64,000 nucleotides of DNA from Prosopocoilus inquinatus (GCA_036172665.1 CM069873.1:47090001-47154000); one strand, 5' to 3'; shown: positions 21,897-33,112, counted from the stretch's first letter. Notes: generated by a model not told the origin, from the letters alone. A program made the numbers and translations.

Positions 21897-24427
21897 CAGC
21901 TAAAATCATTTGAAAGACCGCTGTGTGCCAAACAAAGGCCGCTGTGAGCAAAACAAAGGCCGATATTGCAAAATAAAGGCCGCTATATGCAAATGAAAGG
22001 CCGGTATGTACAATATCGCTCGTAAGTATTTGGGCATCTTTAATTTTTTCCAATGCCATAATAATAAAATCCTTAGATCTAAGGAAATGAGTGTTATTGA
22101 ATAGTTGTCACTTCACTACCTGCAATAGCCCGATACTCATAATCATAAAAATGATAGATTGGCCTCCCCAGAGCCTCGCCTTATCACGTCAAATTGAGAT
22201 CATTATAGGTAATACTGGATGAGTTACGAAAAACGCATCACCCTATAACTCCATTATTAATAATCCGATTTTAGTAATTCAAAAACTACGTAAGACTAGT
22301 GTTCAAATACTACAAAATAGCGTAACATTTAATTTTTTTTAATTTGAAATTTTTCCGAAGCATGGTGCCTTTTTCGTAAGACCTGGTAGATGAATTAAAG
22401 GCTTAAATTTGGTATATTATATAATTTTCTTCTTTTCTTCTTTTCTAGACTGTAAATACTACCTGTAAATACTCTCAAATTTTTGAGGTATTTTTAATGA
22501 GTTTCACTAAAATTGTGGATGCCCAAATACTTACGACCGTATACATTATAATGTAATTAGTTTTCATCCCATTTGCAAATTGGTTCTGGTCCGTCAGCAT
22601 ATTGGCTTTATGATTTTTCGTAATTTTTCAATTCTTAACGTTTGTTGTACACCGGTGCTTAAAAGTTTCGAAACGAAAAGCAATAAAACTGTTCGAATAT
22701 GACCCTTATTGAAACAGGTCTAATTTATTTTTGAACCTTAAGAAAGGAGGGTACTTTCTCCGCACCCCGATGAGAAGGTCGTTAATCCTCTTAAACTGCC
22801 GCGGCCGATAGATGTTTATGATGCGTTGAATTTCGTTGGAACGCAAGTATTTAGTTTCATTTATCATTTATCAAAAATGTAACCACAATTTTATTTTACC
22901 TAAATTAGAATATTTTATTTTCTTACATAACAGATCTTTATATATCTAAAGAAATACATGAATTTTAAATTAGTTTAAAGGATCGATGATGTAAATTAAT
23001 TGGAAAAATTATAATTATACGCAATGTGTGATTTGTTCTTTAATTTTTTTTTTTAATTTCACAAAAGTTATATAAAAAGTATGGGTAATACCAAAATTAC
23101 TATGGCAAGAAATAAATTAATGTTGATCATTGGAAACAATTAAAATAACTGTATCGAAAATCATTATTGAGGATGAGGATATCAGAGAAACTATTGTTCA
23201 CCTAAAGCATGCGATTATGATTAGGGCATTCGAAGTAATAGATTTAAATTTACGAATTCTGAAAATTCATAACATGCATGCTCTTTATTATTTTAGCCTT
23301 CTTGGAATTGAAATAAAAACATTTGTGATTACCAGCTGGACATTCAAGAAATGTATTAAATTAAAATATTCCGAAAATACGTAAACTATAACCTCTACAT
23401 ACATTAGCTTCCTAGAAGCAAGCTTAATAGTAAACTCCTAGAGTATAGTTTTCTTAGAATATAAAAATTGTAATACATAGTTAAAACATACTGTACTTAT
23501 GTTAAAAATACATTCAAATTTTATCTAAGCTAGAAATGAAAAAATAATATTACTTTTTTAAGTTTTAATAAAAAAAAGCCTTCTCAAATAATATGGCATG
23601 AGTAGAATTAGTTGAAAAGTTAATCGAAAGTTTTCGCAAGTTTGCATTAATTCAGAAGTTAAAAGTAAATTATTCAAACTTATAACCTTTAATTTGTCAA
23701 AATATGCGAATGATGGAACATTTATTCTTAATCATTTAATTAATATTATACAAAATCAATTAATACTATTTAATTTTTTTTTCGTGTTCTAATAATATAA
23801 AATGCGCTTTCCGTATAATAAAGTGCTAGTCAACAAAGCTATTAATTAGTAAGCAAATAATATGTATATCGCATTAAACTATTTATTTAAGAAAATAATA
23901 GATTCTATTTCATTTACTTATTTAATAATAATAACAATAAAAAGGTCTTTATTGATAATAGTGATATGCACGCATAGTTACATTTCATTTCACTATATTT
24001 ATCAAAGATTCAGAAATTTTAATTTCACATTGTTTTCCTTATTTATTTTACTTAAACGTTATAATATTTAGGAAACAAATTTTGTTAAATTTACTAACTG
24101 TGTCTATTTTAAATCCCTGTGTTTGCGATGGCCGGTTTTATTATCCGGAGAGCAGGTACGCTTGTAAAAGCTGTAAGGTTCATAATTGCAAAGCACAAAA
24201 TTTACTACTGCCAGTGATCTGGCTAGTACTCCGAAAACTTTTAAGCACCGGTGTACGGCATTAAAGTAAATTGACATTAGCGGTCTTTCAGTTGCACACA
24301 GCGGCCTTTATTTTGCAATATCGGCCTTTGTTTCGCAGATTTAAAACTGTCATGTCAAAATCTACCTTTGTTTTGCTTACATCGGCCTTACTTTTGCACA
24401 CAGCGGCCTTTCAAATGACTTCAGCTG
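21897..24427. mobile_element. 2.5-kb TA-flanked element with GGCCG subterminal repeats
   Basis: The left end starts CAGCTAAAATCATTTGAAAG and the right end is its inverse (CTTTCAAATGACTTCAGCTG), with TA on both sides. Inside each end are four to five copies of a motif like GCAAAACAAAGGCCGATA. A second inverted pair, ACACCGGTGCTTAAAAGTTT, lies near 22650 and inverted near 24235-24255. The interior (22.7-24.2 kb) is very AT-rich; the 84-codon frame at 23130-23384 is not recognised. A 523-bp MITE (22017-22539) is inserted in the left arm. Clustered subterminal motifs suggest transposase-binding sites of a non-autonomous element. Confidence 0.65.
22017..22539. mobile_element. 523-bp MITE nested in left arm
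   Basis: Inverted ends read CGCTCGTAAGTATTTGGGCA and CGGTCGTAAGTATTTGGGCA, with TAT on both sides (22014-22016, 22540-22542), consistent with a TA-type target. No coding potential. Confidence 0.7.
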
Positions 24428-25452
24428 TAAAGACGTTCTGTAGGTAATCCGTTTCTTCGAGAAAACCAACTCACACAAGTCGACGGGTCATGTAACTTCG
24501 TGATGGACAAACATTGATCGGTCTTGCAAACTAAAGAGGCGTTTGCATTACTTACATGTCGTTGGAAAAAATCTTATAGCGTTTTCGATTGCGGTGCACT
24601 ATGTGCACTGAGTGTATCTTCATTTCGTTTTACTCCATGAAGTTAAAACAATATGAAGAAATACTCAGTGCACTTAGTGCACCCTGATCGAAAACGTTAC
24701 GAAATTAATCTCATTCAAATGCTAGAGTTTTCATGAATTTGACATGTTTTTAACATATTTTACAGCACAGATTTGTATTCCAAATTAATGGAAACCATAG
24801 CGGTTGCAGACCACACACTTTTATTTTGTGACAATGGAGTGGTCTAAAAATAGCACAGTAGAGCAGAGTAATGTGCGCCCGCGGCCAAAAACAAAAATCG
24901 ATCATAATTATTCATGTGTGATAGTTTTCGTAGATATCGTACTCCGGCAAGGAAAGTGAAGTAAGTCAAAAATGCAGTATTTGAGAAATAAGAAATTAAA
25001 GAAATCAGTAAAACTTACATCGAAATGACATTAACTTCAAAATGACAAAACTTCTTTTTGTAGTATACTTCAATCAACAACTATTTTGAGTGTAGTCGGT
25101 TTTTGTGATTACGATGGTACAGTTGCGGCCCTTGAAAACAAATTTGACAAATCCGTAGCAGGATTTAGAGTGATTTGAGTGACGTTTAGAAACAAATTTA
25201 GAATCAGTTTACACCGCCATAACATTTACCTTGTTCACATGTCGAATTGAAATAGATTTGAAGACGATCCCTCTACCATGTAAACAGGCAAAAAAAGTGG
25301 ATTCAGATCAGATCGAATTTCAAGGTCGATACGCCAATTTTTAGGATCGTATCGTATTGGAATTGCATGTAAACAGACACGCAAGGTAGGATAGAATCGG
25401 AGCATGCGTGTTGCGCGGTTAGTCAGCAAACAAGTAATAATTGCAAACTTAA
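24428..25452. other. Spacer with a short MITE
   Basis: No gene. It holds the 117-bp hairpin at 24580-24696. Another possible decayed repeat near 25250-25385 shows ATGTAAACAG twice. Confidence 0.4.
24580..24696. mobile_element. 117-bp hairpin MITE
   Basis: CGTTTTCGAT at the left is inverted at the right. Inside, GTGCACT-x-GTGCACTGAGT is matched by an inverted copy, so the whole unit folds back on itself around a TTTTACTCCATG centre. Target duplication not clear. Confidence 0.65.
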
Positions 25453-26196
25453 TGCTAGGGCCACACTAGCGTATAATGCCGTTAATTACTGCGCTATTTG
25501 GCATTAAACATAGGTGTAGCCACGACTTAATACGCTAATTTGTTATCGTCGTTATGAATGGCGTCAGACGTTAGACGATAGCTCGGGTGGCGGTCTGTTT
25601 TGACACATCAAAAGGATTTAGTGCGTCATTTAACGCTTACTTTGGCCACACTAGCTAGCATTTGTGAATTCACTCATCCAACAGGTTTTAGCTTAGTTGT
25701 GATGTGTTCAAGCTTGAGCTTGGTTAATGATTTTATATACAATGGGCCGGATTCTCATCTCATGATTAGAGTCGTTTCTAACTAAAGCCGTAATTAAAAT
25801 AAACAAAAACGACATAGCTTCATGCGAATTTAATGAGTAAGAGAGTGATAGAGAATTTAATCACGGCATTACTAAATTAAAGACGAGGTTAGAATATGGG
25901 CCATTCGCACGAAATGGACAGATAAAACAAATCGAGTAATTATGAAGTAATCGAGTTGTTAGCCTTGGGTTTTGTCTGGTCCAGTAATAATACAATAAAT
26001 TCATAATATAATAATTTACACTCATAGAGTATACTAGTTTCCATCCTGAAATTGTTTTATTAGCGCGTCATTTATTGACTTGACGTCAAATGCAAGTGTA
26101 GCCATTCAATTTATCGCGTAGTTTAATCTATAGTTTTTGACGCCTTAATTATTACGATAATGGGCGTTAGACGTTAACCTTAGTGTGGCCCTAGCA
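25453..26196. mobile_element. 744-bp TAA-flanked element
   Basis: Ends read TGCTAGGGCCACACTA and its inverse, with TAA on both sides (25450-25452 and 26197-26199). Internal copies of GCCACACTAGC and several CGTCA/TGACG motifs lie near the ends. No coding capacity. The 3-bp target suggests a PIF/Harbinger-type non-autonomous element. Confidence 0.65.
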
Positions 26197-26384
26197 TAAC
26201 ACAAACACGTATTGTTTATTATTCATGATTGTTTCAATTATATTAGGTTGTTTCAATTATATAGTTGGTCTAGCTTAAAATCTGCCGAAAATATCATTTC
26301 GATAACAGTCATTTCCGTCACAAGCTTGCATTACGGCTTTTTACCCAGCAACAAAATCGTTTTTTTTTTCATTTAATAGGCTCA
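26197..26384. other. Short spacer
   Basis: No gene. May contain decayed downstream RT sequence of the LINE to its right. Confidence 0.3.
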
Positions 26385-27020
26385 TTTGTTGTTAAAATCT
26401 TACCAAATTTGACCTAATTATGGATAATATTGTAGAGAATTATTTCAAACATTTTTGCAAAATTGCATAAGATAGAAATTGTTCTATAATTTGATACACA
26501 GGCAGGACATAATTTTGAAATTTTCCAAATGACTGGCATAGATGAAGAAGAAAACATCAAGTTAAAAATTACAGACAGTGGTTTAGCTAGAACGTGAGCG
26601 CAATCCTACACTAGGAAACTTGGTATACCTCCGAATCCGCAAGTCATTTTATTTTTTAATTTTTTGCACGCTTTAATTACATCATCTTCCCCAATTTGAT
26701 TTATGCATTGTGAATTTACAGTATCTTGTAAGAAATCTTTCGACAAGTTAGATTCTTCAGACTCAATGTAAGTGCTTGAGAAGTAATCAACGAATGCATT
26801 TACAATTGTTTCCGGGTTATTATACCCAGCATTATTATGTTAAACATATCCAGGAATTCGTGAAAGATTGCGCTTACGTTGAACATGAAACCAAAACTGG
26901 AACGGGTCTTCAATCCGAAGTAACGCAACATTTTTTATGTAATTATGTTAAGCCCTACGAGTTTTTTAAGCAGTAAACTTTCTGAAAAGTTGAAATTTGT
27001 TATAGTAGTATTGTGATTTT
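26385..27020 (-). pseudogene. LINE RT N-terminus and linker
   Basis: The minus strand reads PFQFWFHVQRKRNLSRIPGY (linker, about 26905-26840), NNPETIVNAFVDYFSSTY (about 26825-26770), QIGEDDVIKACKKLKNK, then FGGIPSFLV, a stop, DCAHVLAKPLSVIFN, and SNYRTISILCNFAKMFE (to about 26420). This is the start of a Jockey/CR1-type RT, with in-frame stops. The endonuclease part of the same LINE continues at 27264-27641 and, beyond a copia insertion, at 30810-30880. Confidence 0.85.
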
Positions 27021-27119
27021 TTTTTAATAATATTTATGCAATTTATTTTTTACACTAATATTTTTAATAATATGTTAGGGAAAGGATTATTTAAACGCAA
27101 TATTAGCCGTTAAATTTAT

Positions 27120-27263
27120 TATTCACCAACACCAATAAGAACCAGCACGCCACTCCGCTCGCCAACGTCAGGATGCCCCCGGTCGGCAGTGCTGCCAACC
27201 CCTTCTCCCTCGCCGCGCCCAGTGTCGCCATCTGTCGCCCGCTGGCCAAATCTTCGCCTTACA
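27120..27263. other. GC-rich 140-bp block inside LINE remains
   Basis: Strikingly GC-rich compared with the AT-rich surroundings (CCCTCGCCGCGCCCAGTG, GGTCGGCAGTGCTGCC). It interrupts the LINE linker. Not recognised; could be captured genic or rDNA-like sequence, or part of another element. Confidence 0.45.
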
Positions 27264-27641
27264 AATATCTTGTGTAAACCACAATGGATATTTACATCAA
27301 ATTCTTTTCTGAGTTTTAACAGGGACGCACAATTTGAAAATTGATACCAACTTATCATAGAAACTTGAACAAGCCGATTCGCCATCAGAGTAACATTTCA
27401 GAAAACTCCATTCAACTTTAAGTAGCTATACAACAATTATAGTTATACAACAATATGAAATTAGCCTTTTTAAAATTATATTGTTTATAGTTACTTTTTG
27501 TGTTAAGATTAATAGTCTTCGGTTTGTTTAAGCTTAAATAAACTAATAATGGCAGGTGAAAAGACTCAACCGAGAGTAAAGGATGTTTATCCTCAATAAC
27601 TGAACAATTGACATTACTAAATATTAAATCCAATAAATTGC
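27264..27641 (-). pseudogene. LINE endonuclease C-terminus and linker
   Basis: The minus strand from 27641 reads NSNLLDLIFSNVNCSV and VESFHLPLLVYLSL (the end of an endonuclease, matching the LDLVFSN motif of the family), then a linker with YQFSNCASLLKLRKEF. It is joined at 27641 to copia LTR sequence. The preceding residues (ESLTGFEQYNCIRNV) lie at about 30880-30810, on the other side of the copia element. Confidence 0.8.
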
Positions 27642-27817
27642 TGTTGGATATCGTAGACGGCATGTCGTATCTACGAGTTTATTTATTATAAAAAAACAAA
27701 CAATTATAGCAACTTGTCATAACATTTTGTACGCGCAATTTTTACCTTGCGTTTAAACTTCTAATACAAGTATTTTGAAGCCGTAAGTGTTTGTATCAAG
27801 TTAATTAACAAACAACA
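27642..27817 (+). repeat. copia 5' LTR
   Basis: 176 bp starting TGTTGGATATCGTAGACGG. It matches the right LTR over its length apart from small differences (for example ACCTTGCGTT versus ACTTTGTTTT), showing some age. Confidence 0.9.
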
Positions 27818-27832
27818 GGTTATGGGGCCCAG
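27818..27832 (+). promoter_or_regulatory. copia primer-binding site
   Basis: GGTTATGGGGCCCAG follows the LTR directly. It resembles the insect copia site that pairs with an internal half of initiator methionine tRNA, one extra G aside. Confidence 0.6.
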
Positions 27833-27855
27833 TTTTCGCCAATAAAAGTATAGTT

Positions 27856-28650
27856 ATGGCAGACATCATGTGCGTTACAATCACCAAATTAAATAACAAA
27901 AACTATCAAGTATGGAAATATAAAGTTGAGCTTCTATTAAGTAAAGAAGATTTGTGGGACGTTGTGAATGAGGAGCTACCTAAGGAGCCAAATGTAAAGT
28001 GGACAAAGAAGGATGGACAAGCACGAGCTACAATAGGTTTACTAGTTGAAGAGAATCAGCTCATTCATATACGTGACAAGACATGTGGAATGCTTTAAAG
28101 TCATATCATCACAAAGCAACCTTAAAGTAAAGTGTTTCTTTTGCCAAATATTTGTAATCTGAAATTAGATGAGGATGGTGATATAGAAGATCATATAAAT
28201 ACAATGTTTGATTTAGTAAATAAACTGACAGCGACAGTTATAAGTCGTCAGAAAGACAATTATTAGCGCAAAAGAAGAAACTATAAAATTCGGGGCTTAA
28301 CATTGAAAAACATCAAATAAATTTATCAGTAACTATTGCAATAAATGCAAACGTTCAACGTTAATATGAAAACAGAAAAGGAAGTAAATTATTAAGGCAA
28401 AAGTTACTGAAAAAGGTCTGTTACTTTTTCTTTAATTGTCGCTGTGTTAAATTTTCAATTTTACTATAAACTTTGACAAGAGCTTCCTTTCACTACGCAC
28501 TTAAAAGGTTTCTGCGTTTTCGCGACATCGTTAAAATTTGATGAAAATTGCAAATTAGAAATATGACAATTCAAATTTTGACTGACACATAAAAATTACA
28601 GAGACAGTCTGAAGTACCAGTCAATTTCAACCAAAATATATCTGGGAAAT
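27856..28650 (+). pseudogene. copia gag
   Basis: Begins MADIMCVTITKLNNKNYQVW with the copia-type gag N-terminus (LNNxNYxxWKYKVELLL). An open frame of 80 codons ends at 28098. Later pieces (HKATLK, NLKLDEDGDIEDHINTMFDL) are frame-broken. It would form the particle shell. Confidence 0.8.
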
Positions 28651-28657
28651 TTGCTTT

Positions 28658-29640
28658 TTGACAACAGGTGGCGGTTTTTTAATTTTGAAATGTACAGTAC
28701 CTGCTTTGCAAAGTAACTTACTTTCAGTTAAAAAATTAACAGAAAAGATTATAAAAAATAACAAGACTGTAGCAGTTGCAGATGAATTTTCAAATTTATA
28801 CAAGGTTCGACTTTCTGAACAAGTTTTTATGACAGCTCAAAGTCACAATGAAAACTGTCATCACGCTTGGCACAAACGTTTTGGTCGTCCTCACTCTGAA
28901 GCAATAAAGCAGTTCTGGGATAAAGAACTTGCAACTGGGATCAAGATTGCAGATTGCGGAATAAGAAGTACCTGTGGTGTATGTTTAAAAGGAAAAATGA
29001 CAGAGAAACCGTTTCCAAAGAAGTCAGGAAGTAGAATAAAATCACCTTTAGACTGATGCGTACAGATTTATACGGTCCAATGCAGACACCTACTCCGAGT
29101 AAGAAACGATATATTTTAACCATGATTGATAATTATTGTCGGTATACTGAAGTTTTTCTCTGAGAAAAGAAAAATGACAGCATAAATTGCATCCAAGAAT
29201 ATGTTGAAAAAATTGTTTCGGTAAAAAGCCCAAATTTATAAGATCGGATAGAGGAGGAGAATATACCAACTTAAAATTAAAAGAATTTCTCAACCGAGAA
29301 AGAATACAGTCACAATATATAGTGGCATATTCACCGCAGCAAAATGGCTCGCTGAAAGAAAAAATCGATATTTGTTGGAAATGGCGAGATGTTGATTGAT
29401 GTAAGGTTACCAAATAAATAAATATTGGGGAGAAGCAGTCCATACCGCTAATTATTTACAGAATCCTTTACCCACAAACTCGATTGAGGAGACACCTTTT
29501 GAGTTACGGTTTTCAAAGAAGCCTGATGTAAGCCATTTACTTATATTTGGCAGTGCAGTTTTTATACACATCCCAAAGTAACACAGAAGAAAGCTAGATT
29601 CAAAGGCACAATAACTCAAGTTCGTTGGATATGCGAGCGA
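28658..29640 (+). pseudogene. copia GAG-pre-integrase and integrase
   Basis: The frame 28658-29056 carries the zinc-binding pre-integrase region: HHAWHKRFGRPHSEAIKQF and CGVCLKGKMTEKPFPKK. After a stop the integrase core continues with DLYGPMQTPTPSKKRYILTM and DNYCRYTEVFL, the expected PQQNG-like block (SPQQNGSL, about 29335), and LPTNSIEETPFE. Several stops and frameshifts make it non-functional. Confidence 0.85.
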
Positions 29641-29932
29641 ATCAAAAGGCTACCGATTATTGAACCAGAAGACCGACCGTATTGTCATCAGCAGAGATGT
29701 GACAATCAGTAAAAACATTTCAATCTACCAGAATTCACAAGAATACGCAGTGAACGGCGAGGAAGATCAAAACGAAAGCGATTATGGAGAAGGGGAAGAT
29801 TTAACAGAAGATGTTATGAAAGAAAAGGATCAGAAAATTGAAGATACAATTTTTGGAAGACGTTCTTCTAGAAAAAGTAAAGGAATTCCTCCAAAGAGAT
29901 ACGACGAAACAGCAAATGTTGTAAACAATATC

Positions 29933-30291
29933 AATGTCAGATCAAAAAGCGATCGTAAGATGTCGCTGTTTTATCTATTCATCACTCTTACATCGGAATT
30001 GCGAATAAATTGGACAAGTCGTTTTTGTTTGCAGTGGGAATGTCGAGCTACGTCTCTGCTGACGAAGCCCCAAGCAGGGCTGAAACAGCTGTACAGAAGC
30101 TGCTCGAGGTTTTCACTGCAATCAAAAACGATTTGCAACAATTGTTTTAAAAATTTTCATTATGCTTTGACAGCAAGCATGGCCGCCTTGCATGGGGGAC
30201 TTATTAGGAGCAAATCCGCTTCAATTTGTCTATCCTACTGCAATGTCAGATCAAAAAGCGATCGTAAGATGTCGCTGTTTTGTCTATTCGC
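29933..30291 (+). mobile_element. Hammerhead repeat (retrozyme-like), locus A
   Basis: One unit of the 312-bp repeat plus a partial unit, on the plus strand, inserted in copia pol. AAACAATATC is present on both sides (29923-29932 and 30292-30301), and removing one copy restores the copia protein text. The unit contains the ribozyme at 30043-30107. Confidence 0.85.
30043..30107 (+). ncRNA. Hammerhead ribozyme, locus A
   Basis: Parts in order: TCGAGC (stem I outer), CGTCTCTG (stem I inner), CTGACGA core, AGCCC-CAAGCA-GGGCT stem-loop II, GAA, AC-AGCT-GT stem III, A at 30093 as cleavage residue (GUA), CAGAAGC and GCTCGA closing stem I. All invariant core bases are present. One mismatch in stem I (C against A) may weaken it. 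Confidence 0.85.
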
Positions 30292-30617
30292 AAACAATAT
30301 CGTCGATCAAATCACAGTCAAAGAATAGGCGCTATCAAGAGCAGATGCTCACGAGTGGAAAGCTGCTATGGATGAAAAAATTCTCTCAAACAAAATGGAA
30401 CGTAGGAATTAACAGAAATTCCAGATAACAAGAAACCTGTCGGGTGCAAATGGATATTTGAAATAAAATGTGACTCGGAAGGAAATGTTGCAGATTGTTC
30501 ATATTGCTATACATCAAATATGTTGGCAGACATGTTGACTAAACCACTTCAGGGAATAAGGTTGAAGAAATTAGCTGTTGGTTGCGGATTAGGTCCATGG
30601 AAGATATAAGCTCGTCG

Positions 30618-30628
30618 GTGAGGAGGAG
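30618..30628 (+). promoter_or_regulatory. copia polypurine tract
   Basis: GTGAGGAGGAG directly precedes the right LTR, as required for plus-strand priming. Confidence 0.75.
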
Positions 30629-30809
30629 TGTTGAACATCGTAGACGGCATATCGCACATACGAGTTTATTTATTATAAAAAAAAAAACAATGTAATTATA
30701 GCAACTTGTCATAACATTTTGTACGCGCAATTTTTACTTTGTTTTTAAACTTCTCATACAAGTATTTTGAAGCCATAAGTGTTTGTATTAAGTTAATTAA
30801 CAAACAACA
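30629..30809 (+). repeat. copia 3' LTR
   Basis: 181 bp beginning TGTTGAACATCGTAGACGG and ending CAAACAACA, homologous to the left LTR. Confidence 0.9.
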
Positions 30810-30885
30810 ATTGGCACTTACATTTCTTATGCAGTTGTATTGTTCGAAACCGGTAAGGCTCTCGTAAGTGGATAAAATTTTTGAT
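30810..30885 (-). pseudogene. LINE endonuclease segment split by copia
   Basis: Minus-strand text YESLTGFEQYNCIRNVSAN is the part of an endonuclease just before the LDLIFSN motif at 27641. It shows the copia element inserted into this LINE. Confidence 0.7.
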
Positions 30886-31195
30886 TTACCACAGGGAGAT
30901 TCACTTCCAAAAGTGGCTGCAGTTAAACAGTTCATCTGCTACCAGGCTCCATACCAAAGGCGAGCAAACACCGCCTTGAAGTGTTTCACGAGTCGTCTTG
31001 ATTTTCATAGTCTGTTTGCCTACTGCCGTCTCAGCTGTCCTTGTGGAGAGCACCTCGCTTATCCATCGAGTTAATATTTTGCTCACTCCCCTTGTTTCCA
31101 GCGCTTTTTTGATCGCGTCAAGCGACGTATTATCAGACGCACCTGAAATGTCTATAGGAAGGCGCAGATAGCTGTTTCTTTTTCGTCCAGTTTTC
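30886..31195 (-). pseudogene. Second LINE fragment, RT palm
   Basis: The minus strand reads DISGASDNTSLDAIKKALET (first catalytic Asp region), RGVSKILTRWISEVLSTR and QGGVCSPLVWSLVADELF. The QGGV-SPL-W pattern fits an R1/I/LOA-type RT, distinct from the Jockey/CR1-type LINE next to it. Both ends are truncated before YADD. Confidence 0.8.
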
Positions 31196-32947
31196 TAAAT
31201 GATTCCTACTGGCTCATGCTGTGCGTGATTTTCCGAGTATCCGTAACTCCAGTAACGATTTTACAACAAGAGGTTGCAGTTGTAAAAATAATTTAAAGTA
31301 TTCTTCTTTTTAATAAACTCTTTGGTCACTTTGTAAAATATGTTACCTTCTAATTATAAAACGTTGGGAAAGGTTAAATTATTAAATGCCTACATTTTTT
31401 AGACTGCCTTAAAGTGTGCCTATTTTTTATACATGTATAACATGAAATTATACTGCGTAGGGATGACTAACTCATTTAAAAACACGAAGTGAGGAAACAT
31501 ATTATGAATTCACTTGGTTTTCTCGTCAGAGTAGGCGAGCTAGGGTTATGTTTTTGTCTCATTAAAGAAAAGTAAGTTTAGTTTATAGTTCGTTTATCCG
31601 ACCATAAATTGTTTTTCTCCGAGCACACAGCACACAGAGAAACTTTGAATTAGAAGTTTTGTATTAAAAATTTTTTCCTGAAATTAAAAATAAAAGAATT
31701 AAATGGGGTAGGAATTCTCGCGAGGTCACCATGTACAGGGTGGCCCAACGATGCGTATTTCTTCTGTGAGACCTATAGCAAAAAAATTAGGAAAAAAATC
31801 GACAAAGAATTTTATTTTAGTAAGTCATTTTACAAAGAATGGTTTCAAACAAAAGTTTCATTATTTCATCTAAGGTATATTTTAAAATAAGTTTGCTGTA
31901 TACAGAGTGTTCCGTTTAGTCTGAACGTTACATCACTTCCACACATTTTAAATGGAAGACCCTATATGTTTTTATATTTTCGGATTCCGGGCTCAATTTT
32001 AATGTGACTTTATGTACCACACATAGGGCCTAATGTAAATCGTTTACGCGTTATTCAACTTTTTAAAACGTATCACTGTTGCAGTACTTTAAACAAATGC
32101 AAATATCTTCCAAACAAATGACGCTAGGGACTTGTGTTTTTTTTTGCAAAAGATTCGTCTTGAAATGCTTTTTCACTTAGACCATTAAGAAAAATGTCAA
32201 GTAACAAGGACTTACAAACAATTTAAAGTATATTTATTATTTTTTAAATGTATATTTATTGTATGTAATTAAAGTACATCGAACATATCAAAAGAAATTT
32301 TACAATTTTTTGACGATATAAACCTGTGTTTTTTGAAATCTGAAGTATTATTTTTCAAACAGGTAACAGGTGAACATTAGAAATGTCTGTCACGTTGACA
32401 TTAAAAGTCACAATAACACGAACAAATTAAACTATCTAACAGAAAAGTACAGATCATTTAGCAGGTCATGATAAAAATAGACCCTGAGAAACGTCAAAAT
32501 TAATATTTTGTCTTTCAGTTTGTCGACGGTTCAATCTTTTAAAGATTCAAGTTCAAAATTCGCTGTCCTCTGTGTTCTTTTAATTTTTCATTGTAATTAT
32601 TCCGCATTTTCATTGTTTTCCGTTCTTATTAATCTGATAAGATTCATTGCTTATGTTCGTAAACTTGCGGTGTTTGTAAGCGAAAATTTTAATTTCCATT
32701 AAACTTCGTTTGTTTATTTTTAAATATTCGAACTGTGGTTACATTATTTTTACGTTGATTCTTTTCTTGTACAGGAAGGTAGACTTTTGTTGTGTATTCC
32801 TTTAATATTTTTTTTCTTTTGTGCTGTTATTTTTCTTGTTGGCTTACGCTTCTTTGATACCATTTTGTATTTTTTTGTGTATCATTATAATTGCATTAAA
32901 TTTTATAAGAATATCTCAAATATAAAGAGGAGGATATGTTAGTGCTG

Positions 32948-33112
32948 AATTAAATAAATTAATACAAGGAAGCAAACACTAAGAGGAAGACAGGAAAATT
33001 CTGCGTTTACAAAGAATTCTTGCCGCGAAACCGAGAGAGGCCCGGGTTCATATCCCGTAAGTGAGATAATTTTTCTGTCTTCCTGTTACTGTTTCCTACT
33101 GTATTAATTTAT
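32948..33112. repeat. Inverted repeat around a tRNA-like B box
   Basis: AAATTAATACAAGGAAG and GGAAGACAGGAAAATT on the left pair with inverted copies at about 33065-33110. Between them GCCCGGGTTCATATCCCG resembles a Pol III B box (GGTTCRANNCC). A SINE-derived or snap-back element is possible; a full tRNA fold is not seen. Confidence 0.45.

Larger units (their letters stand above)
29660..30628 (+). pseudogene. copia pol remnant (RT start joined to RNase H end)
   Basis: Starts KGYRLLNQKTDRIVISRDVT, continues through an acidic region and SRKSKGIPPKRYDETANVV, is then split by a hammerhead repeat, and resumes with ADAHEWKAAMDE, KKPVGCKWIFEIKCDSEGN. The text then jumps directly to MLADMLTKPLQGIRLKKL, the end of RNase H. 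So nearly the whole RT and RNase H are deleted, making the element non-autonomous. Confidence 0.8.
27642..30809 (+). mobile_element. Small Ty1/copia element, internally deleted
   Basis: Flanked by LTRs of 176 and 181 bp beginning TGTTG and ending AACAAACAACA, with near-identical 5-bp flanks ATTGC and ATTGG. A primer-binding site and polypurine tract are at the expected places. Gag, GAG-pre-integrase, integrase and the ends of RT and RNase H are present, but most of RT/RNase H is deleted. A hammerhead repeat (29933-30291) is inserted in the pol part. It sits in the endonuclease of an older LINE. Confidence 0.88.

Noticed and set aside
23130..23384. Possible transposase in the 2.5-kb TA-flanked element
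   Set aside because: Eighty-four codons with no DDE, zinc-finger or helix-turn-helix pattern; the surrounding sequence is AT-rich.
27119..27385. 88-codon frame crossing the GC-rich block
   Set aside because: It joins LINE linker text to an unrelated GC-rich block; open by chance.
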